64,000 nt of DNA from positions 310,001 through 374,000 of the forward strand of contig NZ_JARGES010000027.1 of NCBI RefSeq assembly GCF_029210365.1. Reading direction: 5' to 3'. The stretch comes from Mesorhizobium sp. YIM 152430 (GTDB lineage: Bacteria > Pseudomonadota > Alphaproteobacteria > Rhizobiales > Rhizobiaceae). The translations under genes were made by a program, and so were the position numbers. Each line of letters opens with the position of its first letter. Position 1 is the first letter of the stretch. The notes below the pieces were generated by a model. The model did not search any database. It had not been told where the DNA came from and was given only the letters and a program-made list of their open reading frames with translations. Positions 19,760-31,201 of this stretch are shown in pieces.

Positions 19760-21597
19760 CGGGAACCTGTTTTTTCCCTTTCCTGCGCGATGATTGCGGC
19801 AGTCTCCTCACTCAACGCCTGACCGCTTTGGCGGGGCGTTGCCAGCGGCGTTGGCGTCGGCGCGTTGCCGCGCAGAAGAGCGTTTCCGGCATAGATGCCG
19901 CCGGCGACCTGCAAATCGAGCCGCGCAGCGTCGCGCACCCGCACTTCCTGCATGATTTCGTCGATCTCGTCGTCGTTGATCCCGATTGTGCGCAGCGATT
20001 GCGCGCCGAACTGGAAAGCCGATTCCAGCGTCTCGCGCATCTGGTATTCGACCCCCGTGTCGATCAGCGCGATCGCAGAGCCCCGGTCGTAAGCGCGCGC
20101 CAGGACCGGCAACAGCGGATATTCGCCCTTGATGAGTTCGGCGATCCGAACAGCCGCCTCCGGTTTGTCGACGCAGATCATCACCGCCTCGACCTTTCCG
20201 ATGCCCGCGGCGTGCAGGATGTCGAGCCGGGTTCCATCGCCGAAATAGACCTTGAATCCGAAACTGCTCGCCGCCTGGATCATCTCGACGTCATTGTCGA
20301 TGATCGAGACGTCGATGCCGCGCAGCAGCAGAGGCTGGCTCGCGATCTGCCCGAACCGCCCGAAGCCGATCACGAGAACGCTGCCCTCCAGCCCATCCGC
20401 AATGTCGACGCCATCGGTGGAAAGTGTCCGTTCCGGCATCAGCCGCCGCAATGCCATGATGACGAAGGGCGTCAGGATCATCGACAGGATGACATTGGCG
20501 GTGAAGATCGCGTTCAGGGACTGGTCGATGACGCCGACCGAAGCCGCCGTCGCGAAGAGCACGAAGGCGAATTCGCCGCCCTGCGCCATCAGACCGGCGC
20601 GTTCGAGCGCTTCGCCGTGCGGCGTGCGCAGCAGCCGTGCGATCGCATAGATGCCGAAGCCCTTGAGAACCATGTAGACCACGACGAGCCCGGCCACGAG
20701 AGCGGCATTCTGCACGATGACGGAAAGATCGAGCGCCATGCCGACGCCGAGGAAGAAAAGGCCGAGCAGGATGCCCCGAAACGGCTCGATATCGGCTTCG
20801 AGCTGATGGCGGAACGTGCTTTCGGAAAGGAGAACCCCGGCAAGGAATGCGCCCATTGCCATGGAAAGCCCGCTCATCTGCATCAAGAGCGCGGAGCCGA
20901 GCACGACGAGCAGCGCCGCCGCCGTCATCACCTCGCGCGCTTCGGCCTGTGCCAGAACCCGGAAGAGGGGGTTGAGCAGATAGCGTCCGACGAGCACAAG
21001 CGCGGCGATTGCGGCAAGCGCGATTGCGATGGCGATGCCACGCGATCCGGCATCGCCGTCTTCGCCCCCCGGCGCCAGAAAGGCGACCAGAGCCAGAAGC
21101 GGAACGATCGCGATGTCCTCCAGAAGCAGGATCGAGACGATCCGTTGGCCCTTGGGCGTCGACAATTCACCCTGATCATTGAGGATCTGGAACACGATGG
21201 CCGTCGATGTGAGCACGAAGCCCGTGCCCGCGACGAAGGCGACCAGCGGGGAAAAGCCGAACGCGATGCCGGCGCCGGTCAGGAGCGCACCGCAAATGGC
21301 GACCTGCAACACACCGAGACCAAGGATTTCGCGTCTTAGCCCCCAAAGCCGCGACGGCTGCATTTCCAGCCCGATGACGAACAGGAACATGACCACGCCG
21401 AGTTCGGCTACGTGGATGATTGCTTGCGGGTCGGAAAAAAGGCCGATGCCGAACGGGCCGATGACGATACCTGCGGCCAGGTAGCCGAGCACGGAATCGA
21501 GCCCGAACCGCTTGAAAAGCGGCACGGCGATCACACCGGCACCGAGTAGCGCGACGATCGGAACGAGATCGACGCCGTGGGCAGTCTCGACGGCCAT
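19756..21597 (-). CDS. CPA2 family monovalent cation:proton antiporter, KefB/KefC-like
   Basis: 613 residues. About 12 hydrophobic helices fill residues 10-390, with family segments LGYLAAGIVIGPFGIG and MFLFVIGLEMQPSRLW. A cytoplasmic RCK/TrkA-N domain follows, with NAD motif VLVIGFGRFGQIASQPLLLRG, and a short charged tail. It should exchange K+ (or Na+) for H+ at the inner membrane. KefB/C are glutathione-gated in enterics, but no KefG/KefF partner gene is nearby, so gating is unknown. It is last in a minus-strand run (sixA-ycjX-ycjF-exported protein-kef), separated from the gene upstream by a terminator. Confidence 0.88.
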   Translation of the reverse strand: MAVETAHGVDLVPIVALLGAGVIAVPLFKRFGLDSVLGYLAAGIVIGPFGIGLFSDPQAIIHVAELGVVMFLFVIGLEMQPSRLWGLRREILGLGVLQVAICGALLTGAGIAFGFSPLVAFVAGTGFVLTSTAIVFQILNDQGELSTPKGQRIVSILLLEDIAIVPLLALVAFLAPGGEDGDAGSRGIAIAIALAAIAALVLVGRYLLNPLFRVLAQAEAREVMTAAALLVVLGSALLMQMSGLSMAMGAFLAGVLLSESTFRHQLEADIEPFRGILLGLFFLGVGMALDLSVIVQNAALVAGLVVVYMVLKGFGIYAIARLLRTPHGEALERAGLMAQGGEFAFVLFATAASVGVIDQSLNAIFTANVILSMILTPFVIMALRRLMPERTLSTDGVDIADGLEGSVLVIGFGRFGQIASQPLLLRGIDVSIIDNDVEMIQAASSFGFKVYFGDGTRLDILHAAGIGKVEAVMICVDKPEAAVRIAELIKGEYPLLPVLARAYDRGSAIALIDTGVEYQMRETLESAFQFGAQSLRTIGINDDEIDEIMQEVRVRDAARLDLQVAGGIYAGNALLRGNAPTPTPLATPRQSGQALSEETAAIIAQEREKTGSR

Positions 21598-21610
21598 GAC
21601 GGCCTCCTGA

Positions 21611-21643
21611 AAAGCGAAAGGACCGGGCGATGAGGCCCGGTCC
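21611..21643 (-). terminator. Rho-independent terminator upstream of the antiporter gene
   Basis: On the minus strand GGACCGGGC pairs with GCCCGGTCC (9 bp, 6-base loop) followed by TTTCGCTTTT. It ends the transcript of the exported-protein gene (stop at 21678) just before the antiporter start at 21597, so the antiporter would need its own promoter or read-through. Confidence 0.75.
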
Positions 21644-21677
21644 GTTTCGATCTTGTCAAGCCGTCAAAGCGCTATCG

Positions 21678-22226
21678 TCAGTGATTGGCGACGGAGCCGA
21701 CCGCACCCCTGTCGACGCGCTTCAGGTTCATTCCGATCACCGGCACCATCTGTTCGTCGACGAGGACGGAAACGGTTACGGTCATCGTGTTGTCGTCGGG
21801 CAGGCGGGCGAGCATCGCGCCGTTGAGCTGGTTGCGATTGAGCGTCAGCGTGACCTTTCGGCCATCTACCCGTCCGCCGACCACGTCGAGGCCGGTGCCG
21901 TCGGACCCGTCCATGAACGAGCCGCGATAGCCGGCGCGGCCCTGATGCTCGACGCTGGCCTGCATCTTTTGCGTGAAAAGGCCGACGCGGCAGCCGCCGT
22001 CGAGCGACATGCCGATCTTGTCTCCCGGCGTCGCGCCGGTGAAATTACAGACGAACTTGGTGCCCTTGTATTTGCCGGCGACGATCTCGCCGGGGCCGGA
22101 CCACGAGCCTTCCACGGAGGAAAAGAACTTCCGGTCTTTTTCCGACGCCGTCGCGGGCGCGGCAAGACCGATCACGGTTGCGGCCGTGGCCGCCAGGACG
22201 GAAGGGGCGAGGCGTAGGACGGTCAT
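21678..22226 (-). CDS. Exported protein of unknown function
   Basis: 182 residues. The N-terminus (MTVLRLAPSVLAATAATVIGLAAPATA) is a clear Sec signal peptide with an AxA-type cleavage site. The mature part begins SEKDRKFFSSVEGSWSGPGEIVAGKYKGTKFVC and contains repeated Gly/Asp/Lys-rich beta-strand-like segments (GSDGTGLDVVGGRVDGRKVTLTL). Two cysteines (KFVCNF, GGCRVG) may form a disulfide. The predicted all-beta, lipocalin-like character is inference. I do not recognise a named family. The frame extends upstream of the chosen ATG without coding character. It lies between ycjF and the antiporter. Confidence 0.72.
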   Translation of the reverse strand: MTVLRLAPSVLAATAATVIGLAAPATASEKDRKFFSSVEGSWSGPGEIVAGKYKGTKFVCNFTGATPGDKIGMSLDGGCRVGLFTQKMQASVEHQGRAGYRGSFMDGSDGTGLDVVGGRVDGRKVTLTLNRNQLNGAMLARLPDDNTMTVTVSVLVDEQMVPVIGMNLKRVDRGAVGSVANH

Positions 22227-22344
22227 CGAACGGGCACCTGTGAACGTGGCGTGGCTGGGCAAGCTTGGCCGCGAATGGTTAATGATTTGCACGACGAAGC
22301 AGCAATGCGCCCGACAATGAGTCAGCTTCGCGGCGGGCGCAAGC

Positions 22345-23409
22345 CTATTGTTGAGGCGCCTGCGCTTCGCGTCCGCGCCGTGTCGCAAAAGACGCAAGGC
22401 TTGTGATGAAGTCGGCGACGCTCGGCCGCTTGACCGCATGGAAGGGCAGGGGCCGCACGACTTCCATCGCGGCCAGGCCGACACGCACGGTCATCACGCC
22501 GTTGACGACGCCTTCGCCGAGCTTGGCCGACAGCCGCGCGGCAAGCCCCTGGCCGACGACCTGGTGGACGAATTCGTCACCTACCGCCATCACCCCCGTG
22601 ACCGCCAGATGCGCGAGCACGTTCCGCACCAGACGGAAGTAGCCCAGCGTGCCGGGGCGGGCGCCGTAGAGTTCGGCGAGGCGGCGGATCAGGCGTCCCG
22701 ATTCGAACAGGATGTAAGCGACGTCCACCAGTGCGCGGGGGCTGACCGCCGTCACCACGCTGACGCGTTTGGCCGCGTCGAGAATCAAGCGCTTCGCCTC
22801 GGCATCGAGCGGCGCGACGAGTTCGGTTTCGGCGAGGCGAACGAGATCGGGTCCGTCCATCACATCGTCGCGCAAGGCGTCGAGATGCGCGCGACCGGCC
22901 GCCGTCTCGGGTCGCGCCGCCAGATGGGCCTTGAGCCTGTCGGCAAAGGCGCGAGCCTCGGACAATCGCCCGTCCCGAAGAACGCGTTCGCAGTCGCCGC
23001 GCAGGCGCGTCACCGATTGCAGGCGCGCCAGCGCCACTGCCTCGCGGATGAGGATTGCAAACAGGGCCAGCGCTGCAATTGCGGCAAGTCCGATTCCGAC
23101 GAAGCCGAGCGCATCCGAGCGTGCGAAAAGGTCCGCGATCACGCGCTCGGCCCACAGCCCGGCGGCCAGGCTGACGAGAAGCCCGAACGCACCGGCGAAG
23201 ACGCGGCCGAGCCGCAATCCGCGTCGGCGCCGCGGCAAGGCGGGCGGCGGCGCTTCGGTGTCGACTTCGTCGAAGACGTCGATCTCGGCTTCTTCGATCC
23301 GCTCGAGATCGCGTCCGGAAATGGCACGCGGCTCGCGCGGCAGGGCGACGGTCGGGGTGGGCCTTGCACCCGGCACGGCAAAGGATTGAGGTTCACGCTC
23401 GCGGCTCAT
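22345..23409 (-). CDS. ycjF: YcjF/TIGR01620 family membrane protein
   Basis: 354 residues. An N-terminal cytoplasmic tail is Pro/Arg-rich. Two transmembrane helices lie at about residues 70-93 (FAGAFGLLVSLAAGLWA) and 102-124 (GFVGIGLAAIAALALFAILI). A DUF697-like C-terminal domain follows (VSVVTAVSPRALVDVAYILFESGRLIRRLAELYG). Its ATG overlaps the ycjX stop by four bases, and the pair is conserved across proteobacteria, where both are linked to envelope stress (Psp-type) responses. Function is unproven. Confidence 0.88.
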   Translation of the reverse strand: MSREREPQSFAVPGARPTPTVALPREPRAISGRDLERIEEAEIDVFDEVDTEAPPPALPRRRRGLRLGRVFAGAFGLLVSLAAGLWAERVIADLFARSDALGFVGIGLAAIAALALFAILIREAVALARLQSVTRLRGDCERVLRDGRLSEARAFADRLKAHLAARPETAAGRAHLDALRDDVMDGPDLVRLAETELVAPLDAEAKRLILDAAKRVSVVTAVSPRALVDVAYILFESGRLIRRLAELYGARPGTLGYFRLVRNVLAHLAVTGVMAVGDEFVHQVVGQGLAARLSAKLGEGVVNGVMTVRVGLAAMEVVRPLPFHAVKRPSVADFITSLASFATRRGREAQAPQQ

Positions 23410-24860
23410 GCCAGACGATCTCCAAGCAGGAATTGGAACGCGCGGTCGAGCCGGATATGTGGGAGTGAAAGCGTCAAGCCTTCGCTCGTGCGCTCCAGTT
23501 TCGGCGGCCGGAATCGCACGAAACGGATCGGCGCACGACTGCCGCTTTCCTCCAGCGCCACTTTCGGATCATGCGGCAAGTCACCGGGAAATATCGCCGT
23601 TTCGGTTTCACCGTCAAACGTGTCGCGGCCGATCGTTTCGCCTTCGAGCGGCGTTCCGATGATGACCGGCAACGCATCGCCATTCTCGCGCACCGTGCCC
23701 TCGCGCGTCGCCCGCACCGCCGCCATCGCCAGCACCTCGATTTCGGCCCCGCTGGCGCTCGCCCGCGAGATCGCCCGGTCGGCAAGCCGCCGCACGATCG
23801 CTTCCAGCCGGTCATGGCTTTCGTGATGCAGATGGTCGGCCTTGGTCGCCGCGATCAGGATGCGGTCGATCCGGCGCAGGAAGAGGTCCGTCAGGATGCT
23901 GCGCGCGCCGGGACGAAAGCACGAGAGGATTTCCGTCAAAGCGCGTTCCAGGTCGGCGACGGCGGCAGGCCCGGCATTCAGCGCCTGAAGCGCGTCGATC
24001 AGAACGATCTGCCTGTCGAGTTTGGCCACATGGTCGCGAAAGAACGGCCGCACCACATGCGATTTGTACGCCTCGTAGCGCCGGGCCATCATGGCGTGCA
24101 GCGAACCGGGGGGCGGGCGCTCGTCTCCAAGGCCCGGCAGAGGCGAAAAGGTGAGCGCGGGAGAGCCTTCGAGGTCCCCGGGCATCAGGAACCGTCCGGG
24201 CGGCAGGGTCGACAGCGCGCTGCGGTCGTCCTTGCCGGCCTTGAGATAACGCGTAAACGCCTCCGCGAGCCGCCGTGCGGCCATCTCGTCCGCATCGCTC
24301 GCAGGATCGATGGTCGCGGCCAATTCGCGCCATTCGCCCGACAGTCCCGCGCGCACCGGCAACCGGGCGAGGGACACCGCGTCGCGTGAGAATTCTTCAT
24401 AGGTTTTGGCAAGAAGCGGCAGGTCGAGCAGCCATTCGCCGGGATAATCGACGATGTCGAGCGACAGTTTCCCGGGCGAGAACAGCCGGCCCCAGCCGGA
24501 GGCGGATTCATAGTCGATGGTCAGCCGCAATTCGGAGATCGCGCGCGTGGAATCCGGCCAGACGCGCTCGCCGACAAGCGCGGCGACATGATCCTCATAC
24601 TGGAAGCGCGGCACCGCATCGTCCGGCTGGTGTTCGAGGTAGCTCTTCGCGATCCGGCCGGATTTCATCGCGTCGAACATCGGCAGCCGCCCGCCATGCA
24701 GCATGTTGTGGACGAGCGAGGAGATGAAGACCGTCTTGCCGGCGCGCGAAAGGCCGGTCACGCCAAGCCGCAGCGAAGGCGACAGGAGGCCGGCGGTGCG
24801 CCCGGCGAAGGTTTCGAGTGCGAGACGGGCTTCATCGCCCAGGGTGGTCTGCGATGCCAA
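23406..24860 (-). CDS. ycjX: YcjX-like P-loop NTPase
   Basis: 484 residues. Walker A is GLSRAGKTVFISSLVHN at residues 36-52. The switch-like segment LDIVDYPGEWLLDLPLL and the specificity-like motif ATKADHL are characteristic of the YcjX family (DUF463). It is predicted to bind ATP or GTP and to work with the membrane protein YcjF encoded next to it with a four-base overlap. It lies downstream of the sixA-like gene with a 70-base gap. Confidence 0.9.
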   Translation of the reverse strand: MASQTTLGDEARLALETFAGRTAGLLSPSLRLGVTGLSRAGKTVFISSLVHNMLHGGRLPMFDAMKSGRIAKSYLEHQPDDAVPRFQYEDHVAALVGERVWPDSTRAISELRLTIDYESASGWGRLFSPGKLSLDIVDYPGEWLLDLPLLAKTYEEFSRDAVSLARLPVRAGLSGEWRELAATIDPASDADEMAARRLAEAFTRYLKAGKDDRSALSTLPPGRFLMPGDLEGSPALTFSPLPGLGDERPPPGSLHAMMARRYEAYKSHVVRPFFRDHVAKLDRQIVLIDALQALNAGPAAVADLERALTEILSCFRPGARSILTDLFLRRIDRILIAATKADHLHHESHDRLEAIVRRLADRAISRASASGAEIEVLAMAAVRATREGTVRENGDALPVIIGTPLEGETIGRDTFDGETETAIFPGDLPHDPKVALEESGSRAPIRFVRFRPPKLERTSEGLTLSLPHIRLDRAFQFLLGDRLA

Positions 24861-24930
24861 ATGCGAATTCCCAGGCTGCCTGTCAGATCAGGAGATAGGT
24901 GCGATGGCGCGTCCGCAACAGGGGCGAGCC

Positions 24931-25425
24931 CTATTTCACGCCCGCAGGCGTCCAGAAGAGTTCGAGAATTCCGGCATCCGGCTCGATGGAGGAATGCGCG
25001 GCATCGAAGGCGATGACCGCCAGGCCGCAGGTTGGAAATCCGGCCTGCAAGGCATCGGCGTCTTCACCGACAAGCGCGGCCGCCAAATCCTCCATCACCG
25101 GATTGTGGCCGACGATCATCAGATCGCCGCCGTCCGATTCGGCACGCACGATTTCCAGAGCCTGGACGGCGGTGGCTTCGTAAAGCGTGTCGAGATAGGC
25201 GATCCGATCGTCCGGAACGATCCCGTCGAGCGCGGCCACCGTTTCCCGCGTGCGCCGCGACGAGGAGGCCGCGATACGCGCCGGCTTCAACCCGTGTTCT
25301 TTCAGAAAAGCGCCGAGCCGTTGGGCGTCGGCAATCCCGGAGACATCCAGCGAACGGTCGAAATCGCGCTGTCTAGGCTCGGCCCAGCGCGCCTTGGCAT
25401 GGCGCAGGAGATAAAGTCGCAGCAT
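24931..25425 (-). CDS. SixA-like histidine phosphatase family protein
   Basis: 164 residues of the histidine phosphatase (phosphoglycerate-mutase-like) superfamily. The catalytic RHA motif is at Arg8-His9 (LYLLRHAKARWAEP), with DFDRSLDVSGIADAQRLG following. The second catalytic histidine is in LMIVGHNPVMEDLAAAL. The SixA type is favoured by short length and the GHNP context. It may remove phosphate from Hpt-type histidines (E. coli SixA acts on ArcB and NPr), but the substrate here is unknown. First gene of the minus-strand ycjX-ycjF run. Confidence 0.88.
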   Translation of the reverse strand: MLRLYLLRHAKARWAEPRQRDFDRSLDVSGIADAQRLGAFLKEHGLKPARIAASSSRRTRETVAALDGIVPDDRIAYLDTLYEATAVQALEIVRAESDGGDLMIVGHNPVMEDLAAALVGEDADALQAGFPTCGLAVIAFDAAHSSIEPDAGILELFWTPAGVK

Positions 25426-25618
25426 CCGTTTCCCCTGTCGCTTCCTGCCGAAGACCCTACGAACTAGCGTCCCGGCCCGACAGGCACAAGCCTTGGTGCC
25501 GGCTCAATCTCGCCTTTCGGGCAAGCTGACAAATGCGTGAAAGCTCAATTCTTAGTGCTTGTGCGGTGCTGGCCCCCCGAATATATAGGCGCCGGATTGC
25601 TTCTGTGGGGTGAGTCTG

Positions 25619-26035
25619 ATGAGCAAGGCTATCGAGTCTGACTATATGCCATCCGAAGATGAGCCGTTCATGAATGAACGGCAGAAATCATACTTCCGAA
25701 CCAAGCTCGTTTCTTGGAAGAACGACATTCTTCGCGAGGCGCGCGAAACGCTGGACATCCTTCAGCGCGAAAACGCCAATCACCCCGATCTTGCCGACCG
25801 TGCCTCGTCCGAAACCGATCGCGCGATCGAACTTCGCGCCCGCGATCGGCAGCGCAAGCTCATCTCGAAGATCGACGCCGCATTGCAGCGTATCGACGAA
25901 GGCACCTATGGCTATTGCGAGGAGACCGGCGAGCCGATCTCCCTGAAGCGCCTCGACGCGCGCCCGATTGCCACGCTTTCCATCGAAGCGCAGGAACGCC
26001 ACGAGCGCCGCGAAAAGGTCTATCGCGACGAGTGA
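25619..26035 (+). CDS. dksA: RNA polymerase-binding transcription factor DksA
   Basis: 138 residues. A coiled-coil hairpin (YFRTKLVSWKNDILREARETL...) has the DxxDxA-like tip LADRASSETDRA, which inserts into the RNA polymerase secondary channel. The C-terminal fold is GYCEETGEPISLKRLDARPIATLSIEAQERHER. Of the four zinc-finger cysteines of E. coli DksA only one remains, as in many alphaproteobacterial DksA and in Pseudomonas DksA2. It works with ppGpp in the stringent response. The ATG at 25619 is preferred (GGTGAG just upstream); a GTG three codons earlier is possible. Confidence 0.94.
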   Translation: MSKAIESDYMPSEDEPFMNERQKSYFRTKLVSWKNDILREARETLDILQRENANHPDLADRASSETDRAIELRARDRQRKLISKIDAALQRIDEGTYGYCEETGEPISLKRLDARPIATLSIEAQERHERREKVYRDE

Positions 26036-26038
26036 GCG

Positions 26039-26737
26039 TCAGCGCCGCTCGCGCGGCGCTTCGTTGAGAAGGCGATCCATCTCGTCCTCGATCGTGGGCT
26101 CCCGACGCTGCGAAGCCTGCGTCGACTGGAAATCCCGCTCGAATTCCGAAACCATCGCTTCATCGACGGTCGGCTCGCTGGCCGCGACGCGTTCTGCGAT
26201 GGCCGGTTCCGAGCGCGGCTCGGCGCGCGGCGCTCCAGTCGCGCTCGCCACCGGAGCGAGCGGCTGGCGTCGCTCGATGCGCGGTTCCTCGGCGACATGG
26301 CGGGCAGGCGCCGGGCTCGGCTCCCGATGGATGGGCGGCGAATCGGCAACAGGCGGCTCGGTCCGGGTGGGTTCGGTCTGGCGCTCGGTCCGAGGCACCC
26401 TGGCAACCGGCGCTTCGGCAACCGGCAGCGCTGCGCTGCGCCCAGGCCCGGTTATGTTCTGCTCGATCACGATGTCGGTCGGCCCGCCGATCATGATCAG
26501 ATGTTCGACTTCGTCGCGACGCACCAGCACGAGCCGGCGCTGCGTGTCGACTTCGGCGGCATCCATCACCGCTAGGCGGGACCGATAGCTTCCCGCGGAC
26601 GCGAACGAACCGCCCGAAACCCTCCGCACGATCTTGATGATCAGCATGATGACGCCGAGCGCCACGAGTGCGACCAGCGTCCACATGACGGCCCCCGCAT
26701 ATCCGGGGCCCGCAATATCCTCAAACCATGTCGGCAT
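26039..26737 (-). CDS. FliO-like membrane protein next to cckA
   Basis: 232 residues. The topology is a short periplasmic N-terminus (MPTWFEDIAGPGYAG), one transmembrane helix (about 15-38, VMWTLVALVALGVIMLIIKI), and a small FliO-like domain (SYRSRLAVMDAAEVDTQRRL followed by VLVRRDEVEHLIMIGGPTDIVIEQNI, residues about 50-97). A long Pro/Arg/Glu-rich disordered tail completes it. FliO assists FliP assembly in the flagellar export gate, but no flagellar gene is nearby, so the role here may differ. It is divergent from cckA across 179 bases. The stop is 3 bases from the convergent dksA stop. Confidence 0.78.
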   Translation of the reverse strand: MPTWFEDIAGPGYAGAVMWTLVALVALGVIMLIIKIVRRVSGGSFASAGSYRSRLAVMDAAEVDTQRRLVLVRRDEVEHLIMIGGPTDIVIEQNITGPGRSAALPVAEAPVARVPRTERQTEPTRTEPPVADSPPIHREPSPAPARHVAEEPRIERRQPLAPVASATGAPRAEPRSEPAIAERVAASEPTVDEAMVSEFERDFQSTQASQRREPTIEDEMDRLLNEAPRERR

Positions 26738-26916
26738 GTCTGTCTCCGCTCGTAAATAAGTAGACGCTAAACTCCGCAACGCGTCAGTCGTCAACCGGTT
26801 GCGTCGAGACTGGAACGAAGCTTTCCCCAACGCCGTGCCATCCTTGCAGCCGCGCATTGCGATGATGTATGCCGGTTGTCATCTCGAATGATCCGATCGG
26901 TTGGGGGACCGCCTTG

Positions 26917-29502
<2,586 letters not shown>

Positions 29503-29505
29503 GCA

Positions 29506-29826
29506 CTATTCCGGCATCTTGACGGTTACCTCGATCGATTCGTACCACGCCGCGACATTCGCGATCTGCTCGGCGGTCAAATCCTTGACGACGACCGACA
29601 TCATCGCATTCTCGCGTTTGCCGTCCTGGAACGCCTTCAACTGCGTGGCCAGATAGATCGCGCTTTCGCCTGCAATGTTCGGCGCGATGGGAAGCCGAGC
29701 GATGCCGTCGATGCCGTGACAGGCCTGGCAACGCGCCGCAACCTTGCGCCCTTCGGCCGGGTCGGCGGCCAACGCGCCTGACGTCGCGAGGCCCAGCGCG
29801 CCTGCGACAAGAACTGAATATTTCAT
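29506..29826 (-). CDS. Periplasmic monohaem cytochrome c
   Basis: 106 residues with a Sec signal peptide (MKYSVLVAGALGLATSGALAA). The haem-binding motif is C33-Q-A-C36-H37. RLPIAPNIAGESAIYLATQLKAFQDGKRENAMM is the usual class I cytochrome segment with the distal Met ligand. The closest types are cytochrome c4/c5-like single domains. It follows the sorbosone-dehydrogenase-like gene in the same orientation and is the likely electron acceptor for it, and possibly for the GMC dehydrogenase across the locus (inference). A 67-base spacer with a hairpin separates the two genes. Confidence 0.9.
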   Translation of the reverse strand: MKYSVLVAGALGLATSGALAADPAEGRKVAARCQACHGIDGIARLPIAPNIAGESAIYLATQLKAFQDGKRENAMMSVVVKDLTAEQIANVAAWYESIEVTVKMPE

Positions 29827-29850
29827 GGATGCTCCCGTGATGCCGCCCCC

Positions 29851-29882
29851 CGACCTCCCGAGCGCAATCGCTCGGAAGGTCG
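29851..29882 (-). promoter_or_regulatory. Intercistronic hairpin between dehydrogenase and cytochrome c genes
   Basis: A 14-bp stem with a single mismatch and a CAAT loop (CGACCTCCCGAGCG / CGCTCGGAAGGTCG) sits 12 bases beyond the dehydrogenase stop. On the minus strand it is followed by a G-run, not T, so it is more likely a stability or processing element than a terminator. Confidence 0.6.
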
Positions 29883-29893
29883 TTCGGCGTCGT

Positions 29894-31144
29894 TTAGTTG
29901 CCGTAGGAAATGCGGTAGAGCGCGCCGACGAGATCGTCGGAGACGAGGATCGATCCGTCGCGCAGTTGCGCCACGTCGACGGGCCGGCCGAGATATTCGC
30001 CGTTCTCGTCGAGCCAGCCATCGGCGAAGACTTCCGTCTCGCCGGCGCTGCCGTCCTCGTTCACTGCGGTAAACATCACCCGTGCGCCGACGGGCGTCGT
30101 CCGGTTCCAGGAGCCGTGCTGGGCCGAGAAGATGCCGCCACGGTACTTTGCCGGAAACTGCGTGCCCGAATAAAAGCTCATGCCCAGATCGGCGGCGTGG
30201 GCATCCATCTCCACGGCCGGCATCACGGTATCGGCCGGCGGCTCCTCGCTCTTGTACTCATTGGTCCGGGTCGACCCGCCTCCATACCAGGGGAAGCCGA
30301 AATGCTGACCCGCTGCCGTCTGACGGTTGAGTTCGCCGGGCGGAATGTCGTCCCCCATTCCGTCGACCTGGTTGTCGGTGAACCAGAGTTCGCCATTGGC
30401 CGGGTTGAAGTCGTGGCCGACCGAATTGCGCACGCCATACGTATAGACCTCGCGGCCCTTGCCATCCTGGCCGACCCGGATGATGCCGCCGATGCCTTCG
30501 CGCTCGTAGAGATCCTTCTTCTCGGGCGGCGGCACGTTGAAGGGCTGGCCGAGCGAGATGTAGAGCTTGCCGTCAGGCCCGACGCGGCAGACGCGCGCGG
30601 TGTGGTTGTAGGAAACCTCCGCTTCCGGCACCAGCGTCTCCATCACCTTGAAGGCCGCGACGTCGGGGCTTTCATAGAAGAACTCTGCGGCGGGGTAGGA
30701 GAGAACCCGGTTCTGCTCGGCGATGTAGAGAACACCCTCCGGCGAGAAGCACGGCCCGTTCGGTATGGCCATGGCCAGCGAAGGCGCGAAGTCCTTGACC
30801 TCGTCGGCCACCCGGTCCTTGTCGCGGTCGGTTACGGCCCAGACCTTGGTCTTGCGCGTGCCGACGAATGTGACGATCCCCTGCGGCCCGACAGCCATGT
30901 GGCGCGCATCGGGGACGATCGCATAGAGATCGATCTTGAAGCCGCTTGGCACGCGCACCTTTTCGAGGATCCTGCGGATCGCCGCGGCCTTCTCGCCGCC
31001 CTGCTCGATCACCTGGAATTCGCTGGTTCCCGTCGTCTGGAAATTGCTCAGCCGCTCGAGATTGGAATCTTGCGTCTGTGCGAAGGCGAGCGTCGATGCA
31101 CCCGCCAATAGAAGTGCTGCCGCGAGCAGACTTGTCGTTTTCAT
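29894..31144 (-). CDS. Sorbosone dehydrogenase-like (PQQ-type beta-propeller) periplasmic protein
   Basis: 416 residues with a signal peptide (MKTTSLLAAALLLAGASTLAFA). The mature protein reads as a six-bladed beta-propeller of the soluble glucose/sorbosone dehydrogenase family. Blade-type segments include RHMAVGPQGIVTFVGTR, NGPCFSPEGVLYIAEQNR and VCRVGPDGKLYISLGQPFN. The signature YTYGVRNSVGHDFNPANGELWFTDN is the catalytic/PQQ-site region, with the conserved Arg-Asn and His. It probably oxidises a sugar or alcohol in the periplasm with PQQ; no pqq synthesis genes are in the window. It is transcribed before the cytochrome c gene, and a twin dyad lies 57 bases upstream of its start. Confidence 0.87.
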   Translation of the reverse strand: MKTTSLLAAALLLAGASTLAFAQTQDSNLERLSNFQTTGTSEFQVIEQGGEKAAAIRRILEKVRVPSGFKIDLYAIVPDARHMAVGPQGIVTFVGTRKTKVWAVTDRDKDRVADEVKDFAPSLAMAIPNGPCFSPEGVLYIAEQNRVLSYPAAEFFYESPDVAAFKVMETLVPEAEVSYNHTARVCRVGPDGKLYISLGQPFNVPPPEKKDLYEREGIGGIIRVGQDGKGREVYTYGVRNSVGHDFNPANGELWFTDNQVDGMGDDIPPGELNRQTAAGQHFGFPWYGGGSTRTNEYKSEEPPADTVMPAVEMDAHAADLGMSFYSGTQFPAKYRGGIFSAQHGSWNRTTPVGARVMFTAVNEDGSAGETEVFADGWLDENGEYLGRPVDVAQLRDGSILVSDDLVGALYRISYGN

Positions 31145-31201
31145 GGCTTCCTCCCAGAATTACCTTACGGAAGGAAGATCAGACCCGGCGGTTGAACAGT
31201 G

